NCBI RefSeq assembly: GCF_000379065.1
Contig: NZ_KB900614.1
Location: 607,724 to 671,723, forward strand
DNA from: Salinispora mooreana
GTDB lineage: Bacteria; Actinomycetota; Actinomycetes; Mycobacteriales; Micromonosporaceae
Reading direction: 5' to 3'
Length of the DNA stretch: 64,000 nt
Positions 8,003-17,931 of this stretch are shown piece after piece. The notes beneath the pieces were generated by a model, which saw only the letters and a list, made by a program, of their open reading frames with translations, made no database searches and had not been told where the DNA came from. A program made the position numbers and the translations under genes. Each line of letters opens with the position of its first letter. Within the stretch, counting starts at the first letter, position 1.

Positions 8003-8148
8003 CGGTCGCCGGTGGTCGTGATCGTCGACGAGTTGGCAGAGCTGTACCTGGTCGCCTCCCGTGCGGACAAGGACGAAGCGCTGCGGGCGACCACGAACCT
8101 GTTGCGATTGGCGCAGCTCGGCGCGGCCCTCGGCGTGCACCTGATCCG
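8003..8148 (+). pseudogene. Fragment of an FtsK/SpoIIIE-type DNA transfer ATPase
   Basis: About 48 codons read RSPVVVIVDELAELYLV and on to NLLRLAQLGAALGVHLI. This is the Walker B segment (VVVIVDE) and following helix of FtsK/SpoIIIE-family translocases, as used for transfer by actinomycete integrative conjugative elements. No Walker A part precedes it. The frame stops matching at 8147, exactly where the 21-bp repeat begins. The fragment is therefore a remnant left by deletion or recombination, about 100 bp from the tRNA gene. Confidence 0.65.
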
Positions 8149-8169
8149 CCGGGCTCACGTCGGGCTCAC
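8149..8169. repeat. 21-bp direct repeat, right copy
   Basis: Identical to 1745-1765. It begins at the broken end of the FtsK-type fragment and lies 80 bp from the 3' end of the tRNA gene. The two copies bound 6.4 kb containing the PPC, XRE and Mur-ligase genes. Confidence 0.75.
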
Positions 8170-8249
8170 AGCGGCCCTCTGTATCGACGCCGAGCAATGG
8201 AAAAGATCGCAAGAGTGGCAAGAAACACCAGGTCAAGCGCGCTTCTTGA

Positions 8250-8326
8250 TGGTGGGGCGGGCGGGACTTGAACCCGCGACCGAGGGATTATGAGTCCCCT
8301 GCTCTGACCAGCTGAGCTACCGCCCC
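8250..8326 (-). tRNA. tRNA with CAT anticodon (tRNA-Met elongator or tRNA-Ile2)
   Basis: A complete cloverleaf: acceptor GGGGCGG/CCGCCCC, D-arm GCTC/GAGC, anticodon stem GGGGA/TCCCT with loop CTCATAA, and T-arm GCGGG/CCCGC with TTCAAGT. CCA is encoded at 8252-8250. The CAT anticodon allows either methionine or, with lysidine modification, isoleucine. The 3' end faces the accessory region, the usual orientation for integration at a tRNA. Confidence 0.93.
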
Positions 8327-8467
8327 GGTACCGCGCTGGATCGTACCCGCCTGGTTGATCAATGGCCAGCACACACCAGCTTCCCTCGGTCACGGCGCCA
8401 GGCGCTGTAGCACGATGGGCAACGCGAGGATAACAGTGTGCTCCCAGCCCGCTCGGCCGAGGAGCTC

Positions 8468-9709
8468 TCAGGCCGCTGACCGCAGGTACGCGAGGACCGC
8501 CCCGGCGGTACGCCAGCCGCTGGCCAGCGCACCCTGAATCGACGGGCTGTCCCGGTGGTCGCCGGCGACGAAGAGACCGTCGCCGAGAGCGACCGGCCGC
8601 CGCAGCCGGCCCTGTGGCGGTGGCGCGGCGGGGAGCGCCCCGGCGATGGTGACGGTGCTCAGGTGAGCCCAGTCGGCGGTGGACTGTCCGTAGAGGCGGG
8701 CCAGCTCGGTTCGGATCACTGGCTCGGGCGGTACGGCCGGGCCCACCATCGAGGTGGCGACGAGGTGCCGCCCCTTCGGCGCGTACGTCGGTGCCGCCTT
8801 GCTGACAACGACGGTGTTGGCGATCAGTTCTCGGCGGTCACCGTCAACGAGCAGAATCGGCTCCGTCAGCGGCGCTGTCTCGGTGGCGTGGTACCAGGTC
8901 GTGTAGCTGTGCATGCGTACCGCGGACAGCGCCGGCAGCAGGGTGGTCGCCGTGGATGGGTCGACCGCGACCACGACGGCCCGGGCGGTGATGGCACCGG
9001 CCGGGGTCCGCACCCGGCCCGGCGCGACGTGGTCAACCGAGGTGTCCAGGTCGATCAGGTCGGCGGGGAGCGGGGCGGCGATCGCGTACGGCAGCGCGGC
9101 CATTCCCTCGGCAGGCAGCCCGATGCGGCCCCGGACGAAGGAGCGCAGCACCAGCGCGAAGACGTGGCTGGAGGTCTCCAGCTCGCGCTCCAGGAACACG
9201 CCGGAGAGAAACGGCCGCAGCAGCTGCTCAATGATGGTGTCGGAGAGGCCGGCGCGACGCAGTGCCGCCTCGGTGGTGGTCTCCGGGGCGTTGAGTAGCT
9301 GCCGCGCGGGCAGCGTGGCGGCGCCGGTGGCGAGTGCGGCGAAGCGGAGCCGGTCGCGCAGCGACCCGACTCCGGCGAGCAGGGTGGTGGGCGCGCCGAC
9401 GGGCTCGCGGAGCGGGTTGACCAGTCTGCTGCGGGTGTCGCCGTGGCGCACCAGCACCCCGGGGACGAGGTACCCGAGGTCGAGCTGGTTGACGTCCAAC
9501 AGGGTGCCGAGCCGCGGGTACGCGGTGTTGAGCACCTGGAAGCCCCGGTCGAGTCGGAATCCGTCAATGAGGTCGGTGCCAACCCGGCCGCCAAGCCGGC
9601 CGGTCGCTTCGAGGAGCCGCCAGGGCACCCCGGCGCGGTGCAGCCGGCGCGCCGTCGCCAGCCCGGCCAGGCCGCCACCGACGATCACCACGTCGGTATC
9701 AACCGGCAT
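8468..9709 (-). CDS. FAD/NAD(P)-dependent oxidoreductase (amine oxidase/phytoene desaturase-like)
   Basis: The protein has 413 residues. The N-terminal FAD-binding motif is VVIVGGGLAGLATARRLHRAG (about residues 7-27), then LEATGRLGGRVGTD, as in the amino-oxidase superfamily. The C-terminus has the second cofactor motif (LGDGLFVAGDHRDSPSIQGALASG). The family includes protoporphyrinogen oxidases, carotenoid desaturases and monoamine oxidases; the substrate here is not evident. The start lies inside the last codons of the MMPL gene (11-bp overlap), so the two are co-transcribed. Confidence 0.85.
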   Translation of the reverse strand: MPVDTDVVIVGGGLAGLATARRLHRAGVPWRLLEATGRLGGRVGTDLIDGFRLDRGFQVLNTAYPRLGTLLDVNQLDLGYLVPGVLVRHGDTRSRLVNPLREPVGAPTTLLAGVGSLRDRLRFAALATGAATLPARQLLNAPETTTEAALRRAGLSDTIIEQLLRPFLSGVFLERELETSSHVFALVLRSFVRGRIGLPAEGMAALPYAIAAPLPADLIDLDTSVDHVAPGRVRTPAGAITARAVVVAVDPSTATTLLPALSAVRMHSYTTWYHATETAPLTEPILLVDGDRRELIANTVVVSKAAPTYAPKGRHLVATSMVGPAVPPEPVIRTELARLYGQSTADWAHLSTVTIAGALPAAPPPQGRLRRPVALGDGLFVAGDHRDSPSIQGALASGWRTAGAVLAYLRSAA

Positions 9710-11849
9710 CGCGGGACTCCCGTTCTCCGTTGGTCCGGGCCAGCCGGCTCGGCCACCAGATCTTCGGCCCGATGTCGTACGCGAGGGCGGGCACCAGCAG
9801 CGAGCGGACGATGATCGTGTCGATCAGGACGCCCACGGCGACCGCCACGCCCAGTTCGATGAGCACCACCAACGGGAGTACGGCCAGTGCGCTGAACGTC
9901 GCGGCGAGCACGATGCCGGCGGAGGTGATGACGCCGCCGGTGACGACGAGCCCGTGCAGCACCCCGGAGCGGGTCCCCCGCCGCACCGCTTCCTGCCGGA
10001 TCCGGCTCATCAGGAAGATGTTGTAGTCGATGCCGAGGGCGACCAGGAAGACGAAGGCGAACAGCGGGAAGGAGGCGTCCACACCGGGGAAGTCGAGGAG
10101 GTACTTGAAGATCAGCGCGCAGAGTCCCAGCGTGGCACCGTACGAGAGCAGCACGGTGGCGACGAGCAGCAGCGGGGCGAGCAGGGCGCGCAGCAGCAGC
10201 GCCAGGATGACGGCGATGACGCTGAGGACCACCGGGATGATGACGTTGCGGTCCCGGGTGGAGGCGTCGGCGGTGTCGATGTTGATCGCGGTGACGCCGC
10301 CGACGACCGCGTCGGCGGCGGGTACGGCGTGGACCGCCACCCGTAGGTCGCGAATGGTCTCTTCGGCGCCGTCGGAGTCGGGTGTGTCGGCGAGGGTCGC
10401 CTCCAGTTGCACGATGCCGTTGACGACTTTCGGCGGCTCGGTCGGCCCTGCACCGCCTTCCGAGTCCGATTCCGAGCCTGGACCGGCGCCGGGACGGTCG
10501 GTGACGGGTCGTACCGCCACGACGCCGGGCGTCTCCTGGGCCACGGCGGCGACCTGCTCGGCGGTCTCCTGGCGGGTGAAGATGATGGCCGGGCTACCGG
10601 TGCCGGCCGGGTAGTGTCGGGCGATCGTTTCCTGGCCCGCGACCGAGTCCGTCTGCTCGGTAAACAGGTCGCTCTCGCCCAGTGTGGTCACACCCAGCTG
10701 GGTGAGGCCGAGGGAGAGCGCGGCCAGCGCGAGCGCGGTGACCAGCCACACCGTGCGGGACCGACGGGCTACGAACCCCGCGACGCGCCCCCAGATGCCG
10801 TGTTCGGTCTGTGGCTCGGCGTGGTCGAGTGGCGGCTGGCGCGGCCAGAACACTCGGCGTCCACCGAGCACGAGCAGCGCGGGTAGGAGGGTGAGCATCA
10901 CCAGCAGGGTGGCGCCGATGCCGATGGCGGCGACCGGTCCGAGTGCCTGGTTGGAGCTCAGGCTGGACAGCAGCAGGCAGAGCAGGCTGGCGATGGTGGT
11001 ACCGGCGGAGGCGGCGATCGCCGGGGCGGCGCCGCGCCAGGCCGCCAACATGGCGGCGGCGGGCTTGTCGTGCCGGTGTAGCTCCTCCCGGTACCGGGCG
11101 ATCAGGAGCAGGGCGTAGTCGGTGCCGGCACCGAAGACCAGCACGGTGAGGATGCCCTGCGCCTGCCCGTCGAGGGTCAGGATGTCGGCCTCGGCGAGCC
11201 GGTAGACGATCGCCGTGGCCACCGAGAAGGACATGCCGGCGGCGAGCAGCGGGAAGATCCACAGCACCGGGCTGCGGTAGACGACCAGCAGAATGAGGAG
11301 CACCACGCAGAGGGTGACCAGCAGCAGCGTCCCATCGATCGCCGAGAAGACATCGATCAGGTCGGCGAGCAGGCCGGCCGGCCCGGTGACGTTGACGGTG
11401 AGCCCGTCTCGATCCGCACCGACGACGGTGCGCAGCTCCGCCACGACGTTGGCGATCTCCTCGCCCCGCTCGTCGTCCACCGGGACGATCAGCTGGACCG
11501 CCTGCCCGTCCGCGCTGGGAATCGGCGGCGGTAGTGGGCCGACCACACCGGGCACTTCGGCGATCTCGGCCGTGTCGGCGGCGATCTGCTGCTGGTCGGC
11601 GTCGGTGATGCCGCTGGTGCGTTCGTAGACGATGAGCGCCGGGGTGGTCAGTTGGTCCACGAAGAGTTCGGAGAGGTCCTGGGCCCGGGTCGCCTCGGCG
11701 TCGGTGGGGAGGAAGGCGGCGTTGTCGTTGGTGGTGACCTCACTGAGTCTGCCGGTGTACGGCCCGGCGAGGCCGCCGACCACCAGCCAGGCGAGCGTGA
11801 TGAGCAGGGCGACCAGCACGCCCCGACCCGCGGCCCCTTTCCCGGACAT
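9699..11849 (-). CDS. MMPL-family (RND superfamily) membrane transporter
   Basis: About 716 residues from ATG 11849; a GTG two codons earlier is possible. The plan is two repeats: a first TM helix, a large extracytoplasmic loop, then a block of five to six helices, repeated once. Signature segments FGAGTDYALLLIARYREEL and LGIDYNIFLMSRIRQEA close the two halves. MMPL proteins export lipids or hydrophobic metabolites using the proton gradient. It overlaps the downstream oxidoreductase. No lipid or polyketide gene is adjacent, so the cargo is unknown. Confidence 0.9.
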   Translation of the reverse strand: MSGKGAAGRGVLVALLITLAWLVVGGLAGPYTGRLSEVTTNDNAAFLPTDAEATRAQDLSELFVDQLTTPALIVYERTSGITDADQQQIAADTAEIAEVPGVVGPLPPPIPSADGQAVQLIVPVDDERGEEIANVVAELRTVVGADRDGLTVNVTGPAGLLADLIDVFSAIDGTLLLVTLCVVLLILLVVYRSPVLWIFPLLAAGMSFSVATAIVYRLAEADILTLDGQAQGILTVLVFGAGTDYALLLIARYREELHRHDKPAAAMLAAWRGAAPAIAASAGTTIASLLCLLLSSLSSNQALGPVAAIGIGATLLVMLTLLPALLVLGGRRVFWPRQPPLDHAEPQTEHGIWGRVAGFVARRSRTVWLVTALALAALSLGLTQLGVTTLGESDLFTEQTDSVAGQETIARHYPAGTGSPAIIFTRQETAEQVAAVAQETPGVVAVRPVTDRPGAGPGSESDSEGGAGPTEPPKVVNGIVQLEATLADTPDSDGAEETIRDLRVAVHAVPAADAVVGGVTAINIDTADASTRDRNVIIPVVLSVIAVILALLLRALLAPLLLVATVLLSYGATLGLCALIFKYLLDFPGVDASFPLFAFVFLVALGIDYNIFLMSRIRQEAVRRGTRSGVLHGLVVTGGVITSAGIVLAATFSALAVLPLVVLIELGVAVAVGVLIDTIIVRSLLVPALAYDIGPKIWWPSRLARTNGERESRDAG

Positions 11850-11999
11850 CCGCACCCACCCGATGCGCCTTCCGGCGCGTTAGGGGTCTTGGTTGACGTC
11901 TCCCATCCTGCCCTCCGGCTCCCGCTCCGATCCCGAAAACACCGGTAAGGGCCACTGCGGGGTGATGCGCCGGACTGATGGTCCGGTGCCGGCACAGGA

Positions 12000-12028
12000 A
12001 AGCCCACCGACCTGGGCCGGTGGGCTTG
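12000..12028 (-). terminator. Terminator hairpin after tRNA-Asn
   Basis: On the minus strand AAGCCCACCG pairs with CGGTGGGCTT, followed by a short T run. It lies 13 bases beyond the 3' end of tRNA-Asn. Confidence 0.75.
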
Positions 12029-12040
12029 ATGGGGAGGGAG

Positions 12041-12113
12041 CTCCCCCGTTTGGACTCGAACCAAAAACCTGCCGGTTAACAGCCGGCTGCTCTGCCAATT
12101 GAGCTACGGGGGA
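12041..12113 (-). tRNA. tRNA-Asn (GTT)
   Basis: Acceptor TCCCCCG/CGGGGGA with discriminator G, D-arm GCTC/GAGC, anticodon loop CTGTTAA (anticodon GTT), and T-arm TTTGG/CCAAA with TTCGAGT. CCA is not encoded. Confidence 0.95.
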
Positions 12114-12341
12114 TCGTGCCGACGCCCAGCCTCCGGATCTCCGGTTCGCCGTGCGACGGGACAAGAGTACAGGACCACCGGGTGCCTCGGTCGAGGGGGT
12201 TAGCGCGCCGTTGCGGGTGCTACCGCGGGAATTCTGTATCCATCATTCAGGATGTTCCGGATAAATCGGCGTCAGGGCACCCGGAGACCAGCGCGGGGAG
12301 CAGGATGGGGAGTTAGCACATCAGGTACGGAGGGAGCCGCT

Positions 12342-12662
12342 ATGCGCGGAAAGGTCATGTTCCTCGGCGGGATGGCGGTGGGATTCGTCCTGGGCGCCCG
12401 CGCCGGCCGGGAAGCGTACGAGGAGTTGGTGGTGTGGGGTCGCAAGATCCTCGACCACCCGACCGTCCAGGAGGCGGCGGGAGTGGCGCAGGCACAAGCG
12501 AACCGGTTCTACAGCGAGAGCCGAGACAAGCTCGGTCAGTCCAAGCTGGGCGAGACCTTCGGCGGTAACGGCCAGCGACGGGGCCCCACCGCCGCGGACG
12601 ACCCCTTCGCCGGCACACCGGTTACCGATAGAGCAACCGGCTCATCCGGCGGGATGCGATAA
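12342..12662 (+). CDS. Small YtxH-like membrane-anchored protein
   Basis: The protein has 106 residues. ATG 12342 is preceded by GGAGGGAG (12329-12336). The N-terminus MFLGGMAVGFVLGARAGREAYEEL is a glycine-zipper membrane segment as in YtxH-like proteins. It is followed by a helical region and a low-complexity tail rich in Gly, Thr and Asp. Such proteins are common in actinomycetes and of unknown, possibly stress-related, function. Its last 41 bases overlap the convergent ABC permease gene. Confidence 0.75.
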   Translation: MRGKVMFLGGMAVGFVLGARAGREAYEELVVWGRKILDHPTVQEAAGVAQAQANRFYSESRDKLGQSKLGETFGGNGQRRGPTAADDPFAGTPVTDRATGSSGGMR

Positions 12663-13431
12663 AGAGGCCGATGGCCAGGACCACCAGCAGGTATCCGATG
12701 TCGAGCAGCCAGGTCCAGCCACTGCCGCCGACGGTGATCCCCCGGATCAGGTGCACCGCGCGGTAGAGCGGAGTCACCTCGACCAGCCAACGCAGCAGTG
12801 TCGGATAGGCCTGCGCCGGGATGAACGTGCCGGAGAAGAGGAAGAGCACGAACTGCGCCGACCCCAGCAGGTCGAAGTCCTGCCAGCTCCGCATGAAGGT
12901 GGCGATCGTCATGCCGATCGCCCCGAACGTGAAACCGACCAACACCGCCGCCGGGAAGGCGACTGCCGCCCGGGTGACGGTGGTCAGATCCATCACGACC
13001 ATCACCACGAGGAACGCGCCGGAGTAGGCGCTGCCCCGGAGCATCGCCCAGGCCAGCTCACCGAAGGCGATCTCAAACGGCTGCACCGGAGTGGCGATCA
13101 CCCCGTCGTACAGCTTCATGTACTTCATCTTGCCGAAGAAGTTGAAGGTGGTCTCCGCGAACGATCCGGTCATCGCCGACGAGGCGAGCATCGCGGGCGC
13201 GACGAACGCCGCGTAGCTGACGACGGCTCCGCCGGGCAGCGTAAGGTCACCGACCAGCGCCCCCACCCCGACCCCGATGGAGAAGAGGTAGAGCAGCGGC
13301 TCGATGAAGCCGGAGACCAACAACAGCCAGTAGATCGACTTTAGGGCCGAGAGGTTCCGTTCGGCCACCGAGGCCGACCGTCGCGACGCCGCCGAGACAT
13401 CCATCAGCCGGGGCAGCACCAGAGCGACCAT
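12622..13431 (-). CDS. ABC-2 type transporter permease (second of two)
   Basis: The protein has 269 residues with six predicted membrane segments and an ABC-2 membrane-domain profile resembling NodJ. Conserved pieces include SFAETTFNFFGKMKYMKLYDGVIATPVQPFEIAFGELAW and LFSGTFIPAQAYPTLLRWLVEVTPLYRAVHLIRG. It follows another permease by 12 bp and an ATPase gene, so the three form a NodI/NodJ- or DrrAB-like exporter. The two permeases probably form a heterodimer. The cargo is unknown. Confidence 0.88.
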   Translation of the reverse strand: MVALVLPRLMDVSAASRRSASVAERNLSALKSIYWLLLVSGFIEPLLYLFSIGVGVGALVGDLTLPGGAVVSYAAFVAPAMLASSAMTGSFAETTFNFFGKMKYMKLYDGVIATPVQPFEIAFGELAWAMLRGSAYSGAFLVVMVVMDLTTVTRAAVAFPAAVLVGFTFGAIGMTIATFMRSWQDFDLLGSAQFVLFLFSGTFIPAQAYPTLLRWLVEVTPLYRAVHLIRGITVGGSGWTWLLDIGYLLVVLAIGLFIASRRMSRLLYR

Positions 13432-13443
13432 GACGCCCCTTTC

Positions 13444-14244
13444 CTAGACGACGAGCCTGCGGCGCAGGGCACGGTGGGCGAGCAGCCACCCACCGGCAGC
13501 CCAGGCGGCGAGGTACAACAGATGGCCGGTGACCGACCAGACCGGCGCGGTGCCGAGCGTGGCCGCCCGGCTCAGGTCAACCGCGTGCCAGAGCGGCGTC
13601 GCGTACGCCAGCCAGCGCAGCCCCACCGGCAGCGACTCGACCGGGAAGAAGACCCCGGCGAAGAGCGTCATCGGGATCACCGCGAACCGGAACAGCAAGG
13701 CGAGCCAGCTGTCGCTGGAGGCCGTCGCCGCGTAGGCGAAGGTGGGCGCGGCAACGGCCAGGCCGAGCAGCGCCGCCACCGGTAGCGCCAGCACCGCCCA
13801 CGGCGAGCGCAGGGCCCCCAACACCCCAGTCACCAGCAGAAACACCGCGGCTGAGGTCAGCACCCGGAGCAGCACGAAGGCCAGCTGACCGGCCACGATG
13901 TCGGCAACCCGCAGTGGCGCTGCGTGCTGCGCAAAGTAGATCTTTGTCCACTGGAGGCTGCTGTAGACCGGCCAGGTGGACTCGGCGATCGCCACCTGCA
14001 ACGCGGTGGACGCGAGCAGCCCCCCGACGATCCACTCCAGGTAGGAGACGCCATCGACACCCTGGTCGATGTAGGCCCCGACTCCCACGCCGAAGCCGAG
14101 CACGGTCAACGTGGGGAGCAGGAACGACGAGAGCGCTCCGCCCCGCCAGGTGCGCCGGTAGCCGACCAGGTGGTATTGCAGCACCGCCAACGCCGGCACC
14201 CGGGCTGGGCCGGGTCGGGCCCGCCTCGCCGCGAGTTGTGTCAT
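13444..14244 (-). CDS. ABC-2 type transporter permease (first of two)
   Basis: The protein has 266 residues. ATG 14244 was chosen because GGGGAG lies seven bases upstream; ATG 14259 has no such signal. It has about six TM segments and the ABC-2 segments YLEWIVGGLLASTALQVAIAESTWPVYSSLQWTKIYFAQH and GVFFPVESLPVGLRWLAYATPLWHAVDLSRAA. It lies between the ATPase and the second permease and should pair with the latter. Confidence 0.88.
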   Translation of the reverse strand: MTQLAARRARPGPARVPALAVLQYHLVGYRRTWRGGALSSFLLPTLTVLGFGVGVGAYIDQGVDGVSYLEWIVGGLLASTALQVAIAESTWPVYSSLQWTKIYFAQHAAPLRVADIVAGQLAFVLLRVLTSAAVFLLVTGVLGALRSPWAVLALPVAALLGLAVAAPTFAYAATASSDSWLALLFRFAVIPMTLFAGVFFPVESLPVGLRWLAYATPLWHAVDLSRAATLGTAPVWSVTGHLLYLAAWAAGGWLLAHRALRRRLVV

Positions 14245-14291
14245 GCCTTCACTCCCCATCCACCCGGCCCCCGGCCCGGCTCCTCGCGGCC

Positions 14292-15224
<933 letters not shown>

Positions 15225-15325
15225 CCCCTGACCCTAGCCACCCGGTCCGACACTCCCTACCGGGTTTTTGCCCAGCCCGTCGGTCCAGATCCGCGGCGGG
15301 GCCCCGCTGCCGCCGGGCCGCGTTG

Positions 15326-15862
15326 TCACGCCTCCAGGGCGGTGGTCGCGGCGCGGGCCGCGGCGACCAGGCGCTCGGTCTCCGCACGGACCGCCGGATC
15401 GTCAACCGGGGTGCCCGGCTCGTACCGGACAGTCCAGGTCAGCCCATCAACCCCCGGCACCCGCCGGCCGACCACCCGGCCCGCACCGCCGGGCACCGAG
15501 TGCGCCTCGGTGTACGCCACCGAGCGGGTGACCCGTTCCCGTACCTGATGCGGCAGCTCCCCCGGGTCCAGCAACGGGTAGGCCTCGGCGGGTCGGTCGG
15601 CCACCACCAGGTAGCCGTCCCGCTCGACGACGGGCTCGGCGGCGGTGACCACCAGCTCCCGTCCAGACCAGACCGCTCGGAGGATGTCGTGCCAACTGAG
15701 CCGTTCCGCACGCCGGGGTAGCCACAGCCCGAGGTTGGTGGCGACCAGGACGCTGCCCTCCGCGCAGCCACCGGCGGCAGCCCAGGCGAGCACCCGTTCC
15801 CCGGCGACGAGCGGCGGACGGTCTGCCGGCGACAGCTTCGGCCGGCGGCGAAACAACCCCAT
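15326..15862 (-). CDS. Conserved hypothetical protein
   Basis: The protein has 178 residues, beginning MGLFRRRPKLSPADRP. The rest is soluble alpha/beta with VLVATNLGLWLPRRAERLSWHDILRAVW, suggesting a PH-like fold, but this is only an impression. The C-terminus is a helix rich in Ala and Arg. It follows dnaG by 48 bp on the same strand and probably shares its transcript. Function unknown. Confidence 0.7.
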   Translation of the reverse strand: MGLFRRRPKLSPADRPPLVAGERVLAWAAAGGCAEGSVLVATNLGLWLPRRAERLSWHDILRAVWSGRELVVTAAEPVVERDGYLVVADRPAEAYPLLDPGELPHQVRERVTRSVAYTEAHSVPGGAGRVVGRRVPGVDGLTWTVRYEPGTPVDDPAVRAETERLVAAARAATTALEA

Positions 15863-15910
15863 CTAGCACCCTCCCACGGCTACCGGCCCCGTACCTGCCG
15901 GCGGTCGGCC

Positions 15911-17800
15911 TCACAGCCCACCAGCGGCCTGCTCACGCAACGCCCGGGCATGTTGCTCGAGGGACAGCAATTCGCCGAAGGCGGCGAAGTACTCGTCCTT
16001 GTGGCTGACCGGATTTATCCGCTGAATTCTCGACTTGAGATCCCGGATCCGGCCGGTCACCGCCCCCCACTGGAGGCGGGCCATCGTCACCGACACATAG
16101 CGTGGATCGAGCTCCCCGTCGATTCGCAACGGCTCGACAGCCAGCTCACCGACGAGCGCCTGGGCGGCGAGGTCCGCGCAGGCGTGGCGGACCGACTCGA
16201 TCCAGACCGCACCGCCGGTGGCCGCCGCCGCTCCCCCGGCCGCCGCCACCGCCGCCCGGACCTCGACGTGCACGGGATGGCGGTACTCCGTGGCCTCCAC
16301 GGCGTCGAACATCGGCCCGGCGAGCACCGGTGCCTGAAGGGCCAGCTTCAGCGCCTCCCGCTCGACGGCCGCCTGTGGGCTGTCCGCCGGTGACTGCGGC
16401 GGTGCCGAGGCTCCGCGGGGCGCGGTGTTGGCCTTGCCGGGGGCGGTGTTCGCCTTGCCGGGGGCGTGGGCGGCGGCCAGCACGGCCCGCTGCACCGGCT
16501 CGATCTCCATGCCGAGGTCCCCGGCGAGCTTGCGGACGTACTCCGGGCGCTTCTCCCGGTCTTTGATCTTGGCGACCAGCGGGGCCGCCCGGCGCATCGC
16601 CTCCACCCGACCGTCAACGGTGTCGAGGTCGTGCCGGCCGATCACGTGCCGCAGCGCGAAGTCGACCAGCGGTTCACGGCGCGCGACCAAGTCCCGGACG
16701 GCCAGCTCCCCCTTGGCCAGCCGCAGCTCACAGGGGTCCATCCCGTCCGGGCTGACCGCGATGAAGGTACGCCCGACGAAGCGCTGATCGTCGTCGAAGG
16801 CACGCAACGCCGCCTTCTGCCCCGCCGCGTCCCCGTCGAAGGTAAAGATGATCTCCCCGGCGACGGCGTCGGTGTCCAGCAGCAGCCGGCGCAGCACCCC
16901 GATGTGGTCGCCGCCAAAAGCGGTGCCACAGGTCGCCACGGCGGTCGGCACCCCGGCCAGGTGACAGGCCATCACATCGGTGTAGCCCTCGACCACGACC
17001 ACCTTGCCCTGCTTGGCGATCTCCCGCTTGGCCTGGTCGATGCCGTAGAGGACATGGGACTTCTTGTAGATCGGGGTCTCGGGAGTGTTCAGATATTTCG
17101 GGCTGTCGTCGTCGGCAAAGAGCTTGCGGGCGCCGAAGCCGACGACGTCACCGGTCAGGTCCCGGATGGGCCAGAGCAGCCGGCGCCGAAACCGGTCGAT
17201 CAGGCTGCCCGACCGGGCCGGCCGCGACAGCCCGGCGGTGACCAGCTCGTCGTGACTGAAACCCTGCTGGCGCAGGTGGCGGGTCAACAGGTCCCACCCG
17301 TCGGGCGCGAAGCCGCAGGCATACCGCTCGGCAGCGGCCTTGTCGAAGCCGCGTTGGGCGAGGAACTCGCGGGCCGGCCGGGCTCCGGCGGTGGTTAGCT
17401 GCGCCCGGTAGAACTCGACCGCGGCGGCGTGCGCGGCGATCAGCCGCTGCTTCTGCCCCTGCTGCGGTCGGGCCCGGGGGGTGGTCTGGTCGTTGGCCAC
17501 GTAGCGGAGCTGAAGGCCGGCGCGGCCGGCCAACCGCTCGACGGACTCGACGAAGCTGAGGTGCTCGGCATCCATCAGGAACTTGATGGCATCCCCGCCG
17601 GCGCCGCAGCCAAAGCAATACCAGACGTTACGGGCCGGTGACACGTTGAACGACGGACTCTTCTCGTCGTGGAACGGGCAGAGCCCCTTCAGGTTGCCGC
17701 CACCGGCGGACCGCAGGGTGACCGTCTCGGAGATGATCTCCGCGATCGAGGTGCGCTCGCGGACCAACGCGATGTCCTCGTCCCGGATCCGCCCCGTCAT
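15911..17800 (-). CDS. dnaG: DNA primase
   Basis: The protein has 629 residues, normal for DnaG. ATG 17800 is preceded by GAGGAGG eight bases away; other upstream starts would add non-conserved sequence. The CHC2 zinc finger is at residues 41-65 (CPFHDEKS to CFGCG), then the catalytic core and Toprim motif VVVVEGYTDVMACHLAG. The C-terminal DnaB-binding helices follow a linker with APGKANT repeated twice. DnaG lays RNA primers at the replication fork. Confidence 0.97.
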   Translation of the reverse strand: MTGRIRDEDIALVRERTSIAEIISETVTLRSAGGGNLKGLCPFHDEKSPSFNVSPARNVWYCFGCGAGGDAIKFLMDAEHLSFVESVERLAGRAGLQLRYVANDQTTPRARPQQGQKQRLIAAHAAAVEFYRAQLTTAGARPAREFLAQRGFDKAAAERYACGFAPDGWDLLTRHLRQQGFSHDELVTAGLSRPARSGSLIDRFRRRLLWPIRDLTGDVVGFGARKLFADDDSPKYLNTPETPIYKKSHVLYGIDQAKREIAKQGKVVVVEGYTDVMACHLAGVPTAVATCGTAFGGDHIGVLRRLLLDTDAVAGEIIFTFDGDAAGQKAALRAFDDDQRFVGRTFIAVSPDGMDPCELRLAKGELAVRDLVARREPLVDFALRHVIGRHDLDTVDGRVEAMRRAAPLVAKIKDREKRPEYVRKLAGDLGMEIEPVQRAVLAAAHAPGKANTAPGKANTAPRGASAPPQSPADSPQAAVEREALKLALQAPVLAGPMFDAVEATEYRHPVHVEVRAAVAAAGGAAAATGGAVWIESVRHACADLAAQALVGELAVEPLRIDGELDPRYVSVTMARLQWGAVTGRIRDLKSRIQRINPVSHKDEYFAAFGELLSLEQHARALREQAAGGL

Positions 17801-17931
17801 CTCCGCCACCTCCTCGCCGTACATCCTGCCCTGTCCGACCGACGTCTCGGTGGCCGGGGGACGCGGGTACGGCGACCGCCACCCGAATCCCCAGAGCGGG
17901 ACCCGCGGCGTGAGACCAGGATGGTCGGGGA

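Noticed and set aside
8250..8273. Duplicate of the tRNA 3' end that would mark the far attachment site
   Set aside because: No second copy of this sequence was found within the window, so an intact integrated element cannot be claimed.
8166..8393. Reading frame across the tRNA gene on both strands
   Set aside because: It is translation of the tRNA sequence itself and has no independent support.
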